A stretch of DNA of 64,000 nucleotides from Ollibium composti (GCF_004801285.1 NZ_SSNY01000010.1:62001-126000), one strand, 5' to 3'. Shown: positions 1-8,820, counted from the stretch's first letter. Notes: a model not told the origin generated them from the letters alone. A program made the numbers and translations.

Positions 1-1474
1 AATCGACGATGTAACCGTCGCTCGGCCTCAGATCGACGGCCTTCTGGATCATCTCAAGGGCTTCCTTAAGGTTGGTGCCCTGATCGACCCAGGAATAGCC
101 GAGATAGTTCAGCACCTGCGGCTGGTCGGGATAGAGCTCCAGCGCCTTGCGGAAGTTCGGCTCGGCCTTCGGCCATTCCTTCAGCCGCTCATAAGCGATG
201 CCGCGCTGATAGAAGATGTTCCAGTTCGCCTTGGTCGGCGTCTTCAGGCGCTCGACCGCCTTGTCATAGAGATTGGCGGCGGAGCGGTAGTCCTCCTTCA
301 CCGAATAGACGCCGCCGAGCGCCAGGTAGCCGCGCATGTCGTCGGGATGGGCATCGACGAGCGCCTTGAGATGCGCGACGGCCTCGTCCTTCTGGCCGAT
401 ATCGGCAAGGTTGAGGCCGAGCTGGAGGTCGGCGACCTCCTTGAGCGGCGAGGTCGCGGGAATGCGGCGGTACAGTTCGATGGCGCGCTTGCCGTCCTTC
501 AACTGCTCGGCAACGGCTGCAAGCTGCATCAGTGCGGCGTCGCTGTCCGGCTTCAGGGCGAGCGCATATTCGAGATAGAGGCGCACGAAGGGCTCGCCGC
601 CGCCGCGGTTGAGCGCGGTGGCAAGGTCGAGCAGGATTTCGGACGCGCCTTCGGCCGGCGAAGCCACCAGCGGCTCAGGCTTGCCGCCCTTGGTGATCTC
701 CTCGCGCAGGGCCACGATCTCGGGCTTGCCGGTAGCGAACCCTTCGGCCTGATCCAGCACGGCGAGTGCCTTGTCCTTGTCGCCCTGGCGCGCCAGGAAC
801 GAGACGTAAGCCTCGGCGCAACGCATCCAGGTTTCGGGCGCGGCGCTGCCGGCCGCTGTGTCCTTGATCGTCTCGGCGTAGATTTCGCCCGCCTTGTCCG
901 TCAGGCCGGCGGCGTCAGCGATCAGCGCGCGATGGTAGGATTTAAACAGGTCGAACCATTCCGGCCCGTCGAGCTTTTCGACGAAGGCCATGGCGTCGGC
1001 GCCCTGGCCGGCTCCTTCCTTGGCCCAGCCGGTCATGATGCCGGTAATGAGCTTGTCGATATCGGCGGCCACCGACAGCTTCAGCCAGTACTGCGCCTTG
1101 TCGTAATCCTTCTTCTTGAACGAATCGACGGCCAGCACCAGCCGCGAGAAGCGCTCGACGTCCGGCACTTCCTTGAGCTTGTCGGCATAGGGCAGCGCCT
1201 CTTCGAAACGGCCCTGCGCGACCAGCGTCAGCATCAGGCTCTGCTGCAGCGCCGTATCGTCGGGCGCGAAGGCCAGCGCCTGCTTGTAATAATCGACGGC
1301 GCTGTCGAGGTCGTTGTCGGCTTCGGCGACGCGGGCGGCCAGGAATGCGCCCGAAAAGGACGTGATCTGGATCGGCGGGGCCGGCTTGTCCTCGGCCCGG
1401 CCCGGCTGGCCGGAGGCCATCAGCACCGCGAGGACTGCAAGGCCCGAGAGCCAGCGAGCGCGTCTATGCCGCAT
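1..1474 (-). CDS. TPR-repeat protein, C-terminus cut off by window edge
   Basis: About 491 residues are readable on the minus strand from an ATG at 1474 to the left edge with no stop. The N-terminus has a basic patch, a hydrophobic core and a possible signal-peptidase site ending near GRAED, so the protein is probably exported. The rest is helical and matches tetratricopeptide repeats, for example blocks with the pattern YYKQALAFAPDD and FRKALELYPDQPQVLNYLGY. TPR proteins scaffold protein-protein contacts. Nothing here identifies a specific partner. The divergent neighbour region (1475-1641) separates it from the polyprenyl synthase, which is also leftward. The family call is firm and the function unknown. 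Confidence 0.85.
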   Translation of the reverse strand, partial: MRHRRARWLSGLAVLAVLMASGQPGRAEDKPAPPIQITSFSGAFLAARVAEADNDLDSAVDYYKQALAFAPDDTALQQSLMLTLVAQGRFEEALPYADKLKEVPDVERFSRLVLAVDSFKKKDYDKAQYWLKLSVAADIDKLITGIMTGWAKEGAGQGADAMAFVEKLDGPEWFDLFKSYHRALIADAAGLTDKAGEIYAETIKDTAAGSAAPETWMRCAEAYVSFLARQGDKDKALAVLDQAEGFATGKPEIVALREEITKGGKPEPLVASPAEGASEILLDLATALNRGGGEPFVRLYLEYALALKPDSDAALMQLAAVAEQLKDGKRAIELYRRIPATSPLKEVADLQLGLNLADIGQKDEAVAHLKALVDAHPDDMRGYLALGGVYSVKEDYRSAANLYDKAVERLKTPTKANWNIFYQRGIAYERLKEWPKAEPNFRKALELYPDQPQVLNYLGYSWVDQGTNLKEALEMIQKAVDLRPSDGYIVD

Positions 1475-1641
1475 TGTCTTCCTTTCCGACAGGGCGCGGC
1501 CCCTGCCATGGCAAGGGCTATTCCAGCGAGCGTTTTTCGGGGCGAAGCATGGCCATTTTGCGGTCACGCCTCGATCACGCCCGATTTTTACAATCCGGAC
1601 GCCCGATTAACAAAGCGCAAACCACGATGCCGCCGCATCGC

Positions 1642-2658
1642 TCACGAAACCCGGCTGATGCAGAAATCGATGACGTCGATCAGCGCCGATTTCTGCGGCG
1701 TCGCCTCCAGCGGCGCCAGCGCGTCGCGGGCGATCTCGCCGAAATGGCGCGCCCGCCCGATGGTGTCGGCTATCGCCGCGTGCCGCTTCATGAGCCCGAT
1801 GGCCTGCTCCAGGCCGGTATCGTCGGCCGAATTCTGCTCGATCGCCTTCTTCCAGAAGACACGCTCGCTCGCCGTGCCGCGCCGGTAGGCCAGAATCACC
1901 GGCAGCGTCACCTTGCCTTCGCGGAAATCGTCGCCGACGTTCTTACCGAGGTCCTTCGAGGAACCGCCGTAGTCCAGCGCATCGTCGATCAGCTGGAAGG
2001 CGAGACCGAGGTTCATGCCGTAGGAGCGCAGCGCCGCGCGATCCGTGCGCGTGGCGCCCGCGATCACTGGCCCGACCTCCGCCGCCGCCGAGAAAAGGGC
2101 CGCGGTCTTGGCCTTGATGACGGCGAAATGCTCGTCCTCGGTGGTCTCCAGGTTCTTGGCGGCGGCCAACTGCATGACCTCGCCCTCGGCGATCACCGAA
2201 GCGGCGCTCGACAGGATGTCCAGCGCGTCGAGCGAGCCGACGTCGACCATGACGCGGAAGGCCTGACCGAGCAGATAGTCGCCGACCAGCACGCTGGCCT
2301 GGTTGCCCCAGATCATGCGGGCCGTCTTCTTGCCACGGCGCATACCGCTTTCGTCCACGACGTCGTCGTGCAGGAGCGTGGCGGTGTGCATGAACTCGAC
2401 CGCCATGGCGAGCTTGACATGGCCGTCGCCGGAATAGCCGAACATCTGCGCGGCGGCGAGCGTCACCATCGGGCGCAGGCGCTTGCCGCCCGAGGAAATC
2501 AGGTGGTTGGCGACCTGCGGGATCATCTCGACGTCCGAACCGGCCTTCGACAGGATCAGTTCGTTGACGCGCGCCATGTCGGCCGCCGTCAGGTCGATCA
2601 GGTGCTTGATGGAGGCGGCTTCCCGCTTTCCGTCCTCGAGGTTGACTACGACACCCAC
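1642..2658 (-). CDS. ispB: Long-chain polyprenyl diphosphate synthase (ubiquinone side chain)
   Basis: The 338-residue enzyme condenses farnesyl diphosphate with isopentenyl diphosphates to make the ubiquinone side chain. Rhizobiales usually make Q10, so decaprenyl is likely. Both aspartate-rich motifs are visible: DDVVD at about residues 98-102 and DDALD at about 225-229, with GGKRLRP upstream. I chose the GTG at 2658 because a CGGAG ribosome site lies six bases upstream and the next residues (GVVVNLEDGKREA) match the usual family start. A longer ATG start at 2736 would add 26 atypical residues. The length fits the family. It could equally be called octaprenyl synthase. Confidence 0.93.
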   Translation of the reverse strand: MGVVVNLEDGKREAASIKHLIDLTAADMARVNELILSKAGSDVEMIPQVANHLISSGGKRLRPMVTLAAAQMFGYSGDGHVKLAMAVEFMHTATLLHDDVVDESGMRRGKKTARMIWGNQASVLVGDYLLGQAFRVMVDVGSLDALDILSSAASVIAEGEVMQLAAAKNLETTEDEHFAVIKAKTAALFSAAAEVGPVIAGATRTDRAALRSYGMNLGLAFQLIDDALDYGGSSKDLGKNVGDDFREGKVTLPVILAYRRGTASERVFWKKAIEQNSADDTGLEQAIGLMKRHAAIADTIGRARHFGEIARDALAPLEATPQKSALIDVIDFCISRVS

Positions 2659-2854
2659 TAAAAACTCCGCGTCCCGCTGTTCGCCCGCGTTCTTTCGAAC
2701 CGCAAGGAGTCTAGGCGGCGCCCGCATGCCCGGCAAGGGGCGAATTGGCGCGGATCACAGGCTGCGACGGCGCCCTTGCCCGAAGCGCCGGCATGGCTAC
2801 TGTGGCGAGGATCGCAACGTCCGTCCGACCCCGGAGCGATCAGGAAAGGTGCCG

Positions 2855-4498
2855 ATGACGAGAGACTGGATCGAGCGGTTCTGGCGGACCCTGTCGCTGG
2901 CCGGGCTGCTTGCCGGCACGCTGTTCTTCGCCGCTTCGCTGACGCCGTCGCTGATCCCGCGCGACTTCACGGTCCAGGGCGTCCTTTCCGGCATCGCCTT
3001 CAGCGCCGGCTATGGCATCGGCGTGTTCGGCCAATGGTTGTGGACCTGGCTGGAACTGCCGCTGCCGCAAGCGCGCGGCGCGCGCATCGCCAAGCAGGTT
3101 GCGGCCGCCGCCTGCGCCGCCATCGCGCTGGCCTTCCTGTGGCAGGCCTCCGCCTGGCAGAATTCCATCCGCAGCCTGATGGGCATGGAGCCGGTGGACA
3201 GCGTGCGCCCGTTCCAGGTCGGCCTCATCGCGCTTGTCGTCTTCGTGGTGCTGCTTGGCCTGGCGCGCCTGTTCCGGCTGACCGGGCGCATGACGTCGCG
3301 AAGGCTTCGCCCGTTCGTGCCGCGCCGCATCGCCGCTGTCGTCGGCAGCGCGGTTGCGGCGATCCTCTTCGTCGGCGTCGCGAACGGCGTCTTGCTGCGC
3401 TACGCGCTGCACGTCGCCGATTCGTCCTATCGCGCCATGGACGAGTTGATCGAGGACGGGACCAACCCTCCCACCGACCCACAGAAGACCGGCAGTGCGG
3501 CTTCGCTGCTCACATGGGAGGGGCTCGGCCGCGCCGGCCGCGATTTCATCTCCAGCAGGCCGTCGGCGCAGGATATCAGCGGCTTCCTCGGCCGCGACGC
3601 CCAAGAGCCGATCCGCGTCTATGTCGGGCTGGGGTCCGCCGAAACGCCCGCCGAGCGCGCAAGGCTGGCGCTGGAGGAATTGAAGCGTGTCGGTGCTTTC
3701 GAGAAATCCACGCTGGTCATCATCACGCCGACCGGCACAGGCTGGGTCGATCCGGCTGCCGCCGACACGCTCGACTATCTGGAAGGCGGCGACGTCGCCA
3801 GCGTCGCCATCCAGTATTCCTACCTGGCAAGCTGGCTGTCGCTGCTGGTCGAGCCCGGTTACGGCAGCGACGCCTCCCGCGCGCTTTTCCACGAAGTCTA
3901 CGACTACTGGACCACGCTGCCGAAGGATCATCGGCCCAGGCTCTATCTCTACGGCCTCAGCCTCGGGGCGATGAATTCCGAACTGTCGAACGAGCTGTTC
4001 GAGGTGCTGGGCGATCCCTATCAGGGCGCGCTGTGGGCCGGCCCGCCCTTCGCCAGCCGCATCTGGCGCTCGATCACCGAGCGCCGCAACGCCGGCACGC
4101 CGTTCTGGCTGCCGCGCTTCCGCGACGGCTCCTATGTGCGCTTCACCAGCCAGAAGAACGTGCTCGACATTCCGGGCGCGCAATGGGGGCCGCTGCGCGT
4201 CGTCTACCTGCAATATGCCAGCGATTCGGTCACCTTCTTCGATCCCTATTCCTTCTACCGGGCGCCCGAATGGATGACCCGGCCGCGCGGCCCAGACGTG
4301 TCGGACCAGTTGCGCTGGTATCCGATCGTCTCCTTCCTGCAATCGCTGGTCGATCTCGCCTTCGCCACCACCACGCCGATGGGGCACGGCCACGTCTATG
4401 CGCCCGAGCACTATATCGACGCCTGGGTCGCGGTGATGGGACTGCAATGGACGCCGCAAGACATAGCGAGGCTGAAGGCGCATTTCGCCGGGAAGTGA
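2855..4498 (+). CDS. Membrane-anchored alpha/beta hydrolase (Abhydrolase_9 type)
   Basis: A 547-residue protein. The N-terminal third has several hydrophobic stretches (around residues 15-35, 45-60, 70-90, 115-135 and 165-185), which fits the Abhydrolase_9 N-terminal membrane region. The C-terminal two-thirds is a hydrolase-like domain with a nucleophile elbow GLSLG whose serine is residue 369. The start ATG has AGGAAAGG a few bases upstream; an in-frame extension to 2483 overlaps the divergent ispB start region and looks spurious. Substrate is unknown; some relatives are thought to act on lipids, but nothing here shows that. A DUF2007 gene follows 52 bases downstream. Confidence 0.85.
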   Translation: MTRDWIERFWRTLSLAGLLAGTLFFAASLTPSLIPRDFTVQGVLSGIAFSAGYGIGVFGQWLWTWLELPLPQARGARIAKQVAAAACAAIALAFLWQASAWQNSIRSLMGMEPVDSVRPFQVGLIALVVFVVLLGLARLFRLTGRMTSRRLRPFVPRRIAAVVGSAVAAILFVGVANGVLLRYALHVADSSYRAMDELIEDGTNPPTDPQKTGSAASLLTWEGLGRAGRDFISSRPSAQDISGFLGRDAQEPIRVYVGLGSAETPAERARLALEELKRVGAFEKSTLVIITPTGTGWVDPAAADTLDYLEGGDVASVAIQYSYLASWLSLLVEPGYGSDASRALFHEVYDYWTTLPKDHRPRLYLYGLSLGAMNSELSNELFEVLGDPYQGALWAGPPFASRIWRSITERRNAGTPFWLPRFRDGSYVRFTSQKNVLDIPGAQWGPLRVVYLQYASDSVTFFDPYSFYRAPEWMTRPRGPDVSDQLRWYPIVSFLQSLVDLAFATTTPMGHGHVYAPEHYIDAWVAVMGLQWTPQDIARLKAHFAGK

Positions 4499-4550
4499 GG
4501 CCGATGCGACCGTCATTTACATCGCCGTCCCAAGCTGCGAATTTCGCGCC

Positions 4551-4775
4551 ATGATCGAACTTGTCCGCACCAACGACGTCGTCATCATCTCCTTCGTCGA
4601 AGCGCTGATGCGCGACGCCGGCATCGGCTTCCTGGTGGCCGACCAGAACATGAGCGTGCTTGACGGTTCGATCGGCGTCCTGCCACGCCGCATCCTGGTC
4701 GAAAAGGACCGGGCGGACGAGGCGCGCCGCATCCTCACCGACGCCGGCATCGCCCACGAGATGCGCGTTCCGTGA
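4551..4775 (+). CDS. DUF2007 small protein
   Basis: A 74-residue protein beginning MIELVRTNDVVIISFVEALM, with a C-terminal segment RRILVEKDRADEARRILTDAG. This matches the DUF2007 fold, a small ferredoxin-like domain sometimes labelled putative signal transducing protein. No catalytic residues are evident. It sits 10 bases before the methyltransferase start and probably shares its transcript. That pairing is common in alphaproteobacteria, but I know of no established functional link. Confidence 0.85.
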   Translation: MIELVRTNDVVIISFVEALMRDAGIGFLVADQNMSVLDGSIGVLPRRILVEKDRADEARRILTDAGIAHEMRVP

Positions 4776-4785
4776 GTCCTCGGCC

Positions 4786-5571
4786 ATGAACGCACTCCCC
4801 GCCGGGACGGCGCAGACAGTCGACGCCTTCCATCGCGGACGCTTCTTCCTTGTCCAGCCTGCCGCAAGCGGCCACCGCGCCGGCATGGACGCCATGATGC
4901 TGGCCGCAAGCGTGCCTTCTGCCTTTGCCGGACGGCTGGCCGATTTCGGCGCCGGCGCCGGAGCCGCCGGCCTGGCCGTGCTGTCGCGCTGCGCGGCGGC
5001 CGAGGCGGTGCTGGTCGAGCGCTCGCCCGAGATGGCCGCCTTCGCCGAGGCGACGCTGGCGCATCCCGGCAACGCCGCCTTGCAGGGCCGCGCCTCGGTC
5101 CTGCAAGCCGACGTGACTCTAACCGGGCGGGCGCGGGGGGCAGCAGGCCTCGCCGACAACGGCTTCGATTTCGTCGTCATGAACCCGCCCTTCAACGCCG
5201 GCGCCGACCGCGCCACGCCGGACGCGCTGAAGCGGGCCGCGCATGTCATGGAAGACGCCCTGTTCGAGCGCTGGGTGCGCAGCGCCGCCGCTGTCGTGAA
5301 ACCGCGCGGCGGCCTTGCCGTCATCGCCCGGCCCGAACAGCTGGCGGAGTTGGTTGCCGCCGTCTCGGGCCGCTTCGGCGGCGCCGAGATCCTCGCCATC
5401 CATCCGCGTGCCGACGCCGCCGCTATCCGCATCGTCTTGCGCGCCTGGCGCGGCTCGCGGGCAAAACTGTCGCTCAAACCGCCGCTGGTGCTGCATGAGT
5501 CCGGTTCCGACCGCTTCTCGGCCCGCGCCGACGCCATCAACAACGGACTTGCCTCGCTTTTCGGCGATTGA
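4786..5571 (+). CDS. tRNA1(Val)(adenine-N6)-methyltransferase-like (TrmN6 family)
   Basis: A 261-residue class I SAM-dependent methyltransferase. The SAM-binding glycine-rich loop is DFGAGAGAAGLAV (about residues 46-58), and the adenine-N6 signature NPPF is at residues 133-136. The N-terminus (DAFHRGRFFLVQPAASGHRAGMDAMMLA) resembles TrmN6/YfiC proteins, which methylate A37 of tRNA-Val1. The ATG at 4786 was chosen over the earlier in-frame 4660 because the extra residues overlap the DUF2007 gene and are not family-like. The exact RNA target is inferred from family only. Confidence 0.85.
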   Translation: MNALPAGTAQTVDAFHRGRFFLVQPAASGHRAGMDAMMLAASVPSAFAGRLADFGAGAGAAGLAVLSRCAAAEAVLVERSPEMAAFAEATLAHPGNAALQGRASVLQADVTLTGRARGAAGLADNGFDFVVMNPPFNAGADRATPDALKRAAHVMEDALFERWVRSAAAVVKPRGGLAVIARPEQLAELVAAVSGRFGGAEILAIHPRADAAAIRIVLRAWRGSRAKLSLKPPLVLHESGSDRFSARADAINNGLASLFGD

Positions 5572-5644
5572 CGCCTCTTTGATATTGGATATTGCCGCCG
5601 CGCGGCAAATGCCTACATGCTTTCAGCCATTGCCGGAGAACACC

Positions 5645-6502
5645 TTGCGCCGTCTCATCAACCGTCTGCTGCCGAAATCCTGGCGTTCCGACGCCGTCAC
5701 CATCCCCGTCATCCGCCTGCAGGGCGCGATCATGGCCGGCGGCAGCCAGTTTCGGCCGGGCCTGTCGCTCGCCACCACGGCCGGACTGATCGAAAAGGCC
5801 TTCGCCTTCGAGGCACCGGCGGTGGCGATTGCCATCAATTCGCCCGGCGGTTCGCCGGTACAGTCGCGGCTGATCTACAAGCGCATCCGCGACCTGGCGA
5901 CGGAAAAGAACAAGCGTGTGCTGGTCTTCGTCGAGGACGTAGCGGCCTCCGGCGGCTACATGATCGCGCTCGCCGGCGACGAGATCATCGCCGATCCCTC
6001 CTCCATCGTCGGCTCGATCGGCGTGGTGTCGGCGTCCTTCGGTTTCCCCGAACTGTTGAAGAAGATCGGCGTCGAGCGGCGCGTCCACACCGCCGGGCAG
6101 AACAAATCCGTGCTCGATCCGTTCAGGCCGGAGAAGAAGGAAGATGTCGAGCGGCTGAAGGCGCTGCAACTGGAGGTGCATGAAACCTTCATCGACATGG
6201 TCAAGGAACGGCGCGGGCCGAAGCTGAAGGACGATCCGGACCTGTTCACCGGCCTGTTCTGGACCGGCAAGCGCGGCCTCGACCTCGGGCTGGTCGACAC
6301 GCTGGGCGACATGCGTGGCGTGCTGAAGCAGTGCTATGGCGCCAAGACCCGCCTCAAGCTGATCAGCCAGCCGCGCGGCCTGTTTTCCCGCTTCGGCCTG
6401 TTCGGCTCGAAGGCGGAACCAGCCGACATCGCGGCGGCAGCTGCCGGCGGCCTGGCGGATGCGGCGGAGCAGCGCGCCCTGTGGAGCCGTTACGGCCTTT
6501 GA
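5645..6502 (+). CDS. S49-family serine protease (SppA/SohB-like)
   Basis: A 285-residue single-domain S49 peptidase. The nucleophile is Ser102 in AASGGY, and Lys154 in GQNKSVLDPF is the likely general base. Their 52-residue spacing equals that of the Bacillus SppA Ser147-Lys199 pair, which supports the assignment. No clear membrane anchor is seen. I chose TTG at 5645 because GGAG lies six bases upstream; an in-frame ATG at 5609 would add 12 residues and has no good ribosome site. S49 enzymes degrade signal peptides or membrane-protein fragments. It follows the methyltransferase by 73 bases on the same strand. Confidence 0.9.
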   Translation: MRRLINRLLPKSWRSDAVTIPVIRLQGAIMAGGSQFRPGLSLATTAGLIEKAFAFEAPAVAIAINSPGGSPVQSRLIYKRIRDLATEKNKRVLVFVEDVAASGGYMIALAGDEIIADPSSIVGSIGVVSASFGFPELLKKIGVERRVHTAGQNKSVLDPFRPEKKEDVERLKALQLEVHETFIDMVKERRGPKLKDDPDLFTGLFWTGKRGLDLGLVDTLGDMRGVLKQCYGAKTRLKLISQPRGLFSRFGLFGSKAEPADIAAAAAGGLADAAEQRALWSRYGL

Positions 6503-6580
6503 AAAGCCGCATGAAAGGTCTAGCATGGGCGAAAATCGCATTGCTGGCCGCGTAACCGCCCCTGAGGCAGGAGCATCGAC

Positions 6581-6766
6581 ATGCCGCAACTCATCCTGTT
6601 CACCATCGTCGGCATCGCCGCCTATGTCGGCTACCGGTCGTTCGTGCGCGAGGCCCAACGGGTGACCGCCAAGGTCCGCCGCGCCGAGAAGCAGCAAGCC
6701 AACGGCGCTATGGGCACGCTGGTGCAGGACCCCAAGACGGGCGAATACCGGCTGGCCAAGGACTGA
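6581..6766 (+). CDS. Small single-pass membrane protein, function unknown
   Basis: A 61-residue protein starting MPQLILFTIVGIAAYVGYRS, one hydrophobic helix (about residues 2-18) followed by a basic, charged tail (AQRVTAKVRRAEKQQ) and a short end with the pattern LVQDPKTGEYRLAKD. The ATG has GGCAGGAGC about eight bases upstream. It lies between the S49 protease and ispE on the same strand, 21 bases before ispE. The tail resembles conserved rhizobial hypothetical proteins as I remember them, but I assign no function. Confidence 0.8.
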   Translation: MPQLILFTIVGIAAYVGYRSFVREAQRVTAKVRRAEKQQANGAMGTLVQDPKTGEYRLAKD

Positions 6767-6787
6767 GCCTTCGGCCGACCGCACACC

Positions 6788-7708
6788 GTGGACATCGCGC
6801 TTCCTCCCACCGATCCGGCCGTCACCGAGCTGGCGCCGGCAAAGCTCAATCTCGCGCTGCATGTGACCGGCCGGCGCGCCGACGGTTTTCACCTGCTCGA
6901 AAGCCTCGTTGTCTTCACCCGCTTCGGCGACCGGCTGCATGTCGAGCCGGCGGCAGAGGACGGCTTTGCCATCGACGGCCCGTTCGCCGACCAGCTTGAC
7001 GCCGGCGCCGATAATCTCGTCCTCCGCGCCCGTGAAGCGTTGCGGCAGGCCCTGCCGGAACCGGCGCGACAGGCGCTTGCCCCCGTCACCATCCGGCTTG
7101 AAAAGAACCTGCCCGTCGCTTCCGGCATCGGCGGAGGATCGAGCGACGCGGCCGCCGCGCTGCGCTCGCTGAACCGGCTGTGGGGCAGCAAGCTGGACGA
7201 CCGCGCCCTTGCCGACATTGGCGCCGGTCTCGGCGCGGACGTGCCGATGTGCCTGACCGCCCGGCCACTGGTCGCCAAAGGCATCGGCGAGATCGTCGAG
7301 CCGGTGGCGGATTTCCCGACGCTCGCGCTGGTGCTGGTCAATCCGGACGTTGCCGTGGCGACGCCCGAGGTGTTCGCCCGGCTGACCCGGCGCGACGGCG
7401 AAAGCCTGCCTCCCCTGCCCGGCGCGATCGATTTCCATTCGCTGCGGAACTGGCTGGAAACCACGCGCAACGACCTCGAACCCGCCGCGCGCGAAATCCA
7501 GCCGGCTATCGGCCACGCGATCGCGGCACTGGACAAGGCCGGCTCCGGCTTCTCGCGCATGTCCGGTTCCGGCGCCACATGCTTCGGCCTGTTCGAGACG
7601 GGCAACGTCGCCAAGCGCGCAGCCCTGGCCATCAGGGCCAAGCACCCCGGCTGGTTCGTGGCGGCGACGCGCGGCATGCCCTCGCCGGGTCGAAGCGAAG
7701 AGGCGTGA
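6788..7708 (+). CDS. ispE: 4-diphosphocytidyl-2-C-methyl-D-erythritol kinase
   Basis: A 306-residue GHMP kinase that phosphorylates CDP-methylerythritol in the non-mevalonate isoprenoid pathway. Recognisable motifs are LAPAKLNLALHVTGRRADGF near the N-terminus, the ATP-binding PVASGIGGGSSDAAAAL (about residues 110-126) and SGFSRMSGSGATCFGLF near the C-terminus. It starts with GTG and leaves 3 bases to moaB, so the two are probably co-transcribed. It feeds the same precursor pool used by the polyprenyl synthase at 1642-2658. Confidence 0.96.
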   Translation: MDIALPPTDPAVTELAPAKLNLALHVTGRRADGFHLLESLVVFTRFGDRLHVEPAAEDGFAIDGPFADQLDAGADNLVLRAREALRQALPEPARQALAPVTIRLEKNLPVASGIGGGSSDAAAALRSLNRLWGSKLDDRALADIGAGLGADVPMCLTARPLVAKGIGEIVEPVADFPTLALVLVNPDVAVATPEVFARLTRRDGESLPPLPGAIDFHSLRNWLETTRNDLEPAAREIQPAIGHAIAALDKAGSGFSRMSGSGATCFGLFETGNVAKRAALAIRAKHPGWFVAATRGMPSPGRSEEA

Positions 7709-7711
7709 ACC

Positions 7712-8248
7712 GTGTCCGACCGACCCTTCATCCCCGTCCGCATCGCCGTGCTCACCGTTTCCGACACGCGCACGCTGGCCGACGACAAGTCCGGGCAGAC
7801 GATTGTAGACCGCATCGCTGAAGCCGGGCACCTGCTTGCCGACCGCGCCATCGTCACCGACGATCGCGAAAAGATCCGCGCCAAGGTTCTGGCCTGGTCG
7901 AAGGACGAGGGCGTGGATGTCGTCATCACCACCGGCGGCACCGGCTTCACCGGCCGCGACGTGACGCCGGAAGCACTGGAACCGATCTTCGAGAAGCGCA
8001 TGGACGGCTTCTCGGAAGTCTTCCACCGCATCTCCTTCGACAAGATCGGCACCTCGACGATCCAGTCGCGCGCCACCGGCGGCGTCGTCAACGCCACCTT
8101 CGTCTTCGTGCTGCCCGGCTCGCCCGGCGCCTGCCGCGACGCCTGGGACGGCATCCTGAAGGCGCAGCTCGACTACCGCCATATGCCATGCAACTTCGTC
8201 GAGATCATGCCGAGGCTGGACGAGCACCTGCGGCGCGGCGGGAGCTGA
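7712..8248 (+). CDS. moaB: Molybdenum cofactor biosynthesis protein B
   Basis: A 178-residue MoaB/MogA-fold protein that binds molybdopterin and is involved in its adenylylation or metal insertion. The motifs VLTVSDTRT, VITTGGTGFTGRDVTPEAL and LPGSPGACRDAWD are diagnostic. It starts with GTG three bases after ispE ends. The length is typical for the B-type protein. A moeB homologue lies far away at 32927-33685, so the cofactor genes are scattered. Confidence 0.95.
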   Translation: MSDRPFIPVRIAVLTVSDTRTLADDKSGQTIVDRIAEAGHLLADRAIVTDDREKIRAKVLAWSKDEGVDVVITTGGTGFTGRDVTPEALEPIFEKRMDGFSEVFHRISFDKIGTSTIQSRATGGVVNATFVFVLPGSPGACRDAWDGILKAQLDYRHMPCNFVEIMPRLDEHLRRGGS

Positions 8249-8384
8249 ATATCGGCGCACTTCATCGTCGCCACGCCCTGCTCTCGCAGTCTGGCCATTG
8301 TCAAAGAACGGACCTTGCGAACAAGGTCGGGAAGCGGGCGCGGGGGCCGTGTCTGCTAAGTTAAATAATGGCGCGGCATCCCGC

Positions 8385-8566
8385 GCCCGCCGGTGTCTTG
8401 CCTCCCCGAGGGTCGCTGCCGCCTTTCGGGCGGCCCGCTGGCTCGGTCGAGGCCCGGACTTGGGGGTTCATCGCCCAGCCGCCTACCGTAGACGACCAGC
8501 CCGGCACCGTCTCCTGCCACAAGCGCCCGGTTCGCGACCCGCGTTCCCGCACAGGAGATGGCGGGC
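8385..8566. ncRNA. Candidate structured RNA, about 182 nt, 6S-like outline
   Basis: The two ends GCCCGCC (8385-8391) and GGCGGGC (8560-8566) are complementary and can be extended inward with 8393-8400 against 8552-8559, one mismatch and two wobbles. This gives a closing helix around about 180 nt. Inside are a GCCGCC/GGCGGC hairpin (8418-8434), GGTCG/CGACC pairing around a conserved-looking loop near 8461-8480, and a perfect alternative helix TCTCCTG (8510-8516)/CAGGAGA (8552-8558) that competes with the closing helix. Long closing helix, size and possible rearrangement recall 6S RNA, but I cannot confirm this and the strand is uncertain. The Watson-Crick helices can form on either strand. Confidence 0.35.
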
Positions 8567-8680
8567 AGTATGGAGCGGGTGGAAAGGACGGGGATAGATT
8601 TCGGGAAGTTTTTTGCGGAAAGAGACGCGGCGAAGGCGCTCCTTTCTCCGCGACGGAGGAGTTGTCGCATGTGGTGCAGT

Positions 8681-8820
8681 ACCCCCACCCCTAACCCCTC
8701 CCCGCAAGGGGGAGGGGGACGCTGACGCCGCCGTTTCAGCCGAAATCGGCAAGATTGGCGCGCTATAGCGGTGCCGCAAAGTCCCCCTCCCCCTTGCGGG
8801 GAGGGGTTAGGGGTGGGGGT
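8681..8820. repeat. 140-bp palindromic repeat with perfect 40-nt arms
   Basis: Positions 8681-8720 and 8781-8820 are exact reverse complements over 40 nt, separated by a 60-nt spacer. The arms are C-rich and begin ACCCCCACCCCTAACCCC. The outermost GTACCCCCAC...GTGGGGGTC ends are shared with the 138-bp element inside the aconitase X gene at 34959-35096, so both probably belong to one dispersed family. No open frame or target duplication is apparent. Confidence 0.92.

Noticed and set aside
347..1888. 513-residue plus-strand frame across the TPR gene
   Set aside because: Antisense to the TPR protein and ispB, with compositional bias typical of reading a GC-rich gene backwards; no domain recognised.
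2840..4516. 558-residue minus-strand frame over the hydrolase
   Set aside because: Antisense shadow of the hydrolase; no recognisable domain and no ribosome site.
5537..8260. 907-residue minus-strand frame spanning the protease to moaB
   Set aside because: Antisense to four well-supported genes; a by-product of GC-rich codon usage.
8511..8533. Cobalamin riboswitch B12-box-like sequence on the minus strand
   Set aside because: Only a loose match to the box; the other conserved parts of the riboswitch are missing.
8298..8694. Short frames of 99-163 residues in the 8.3-8.8 kb gap
   Set aside because: Overlap on both strands, lack start signals and cross a palindrome and a candidate RNA.
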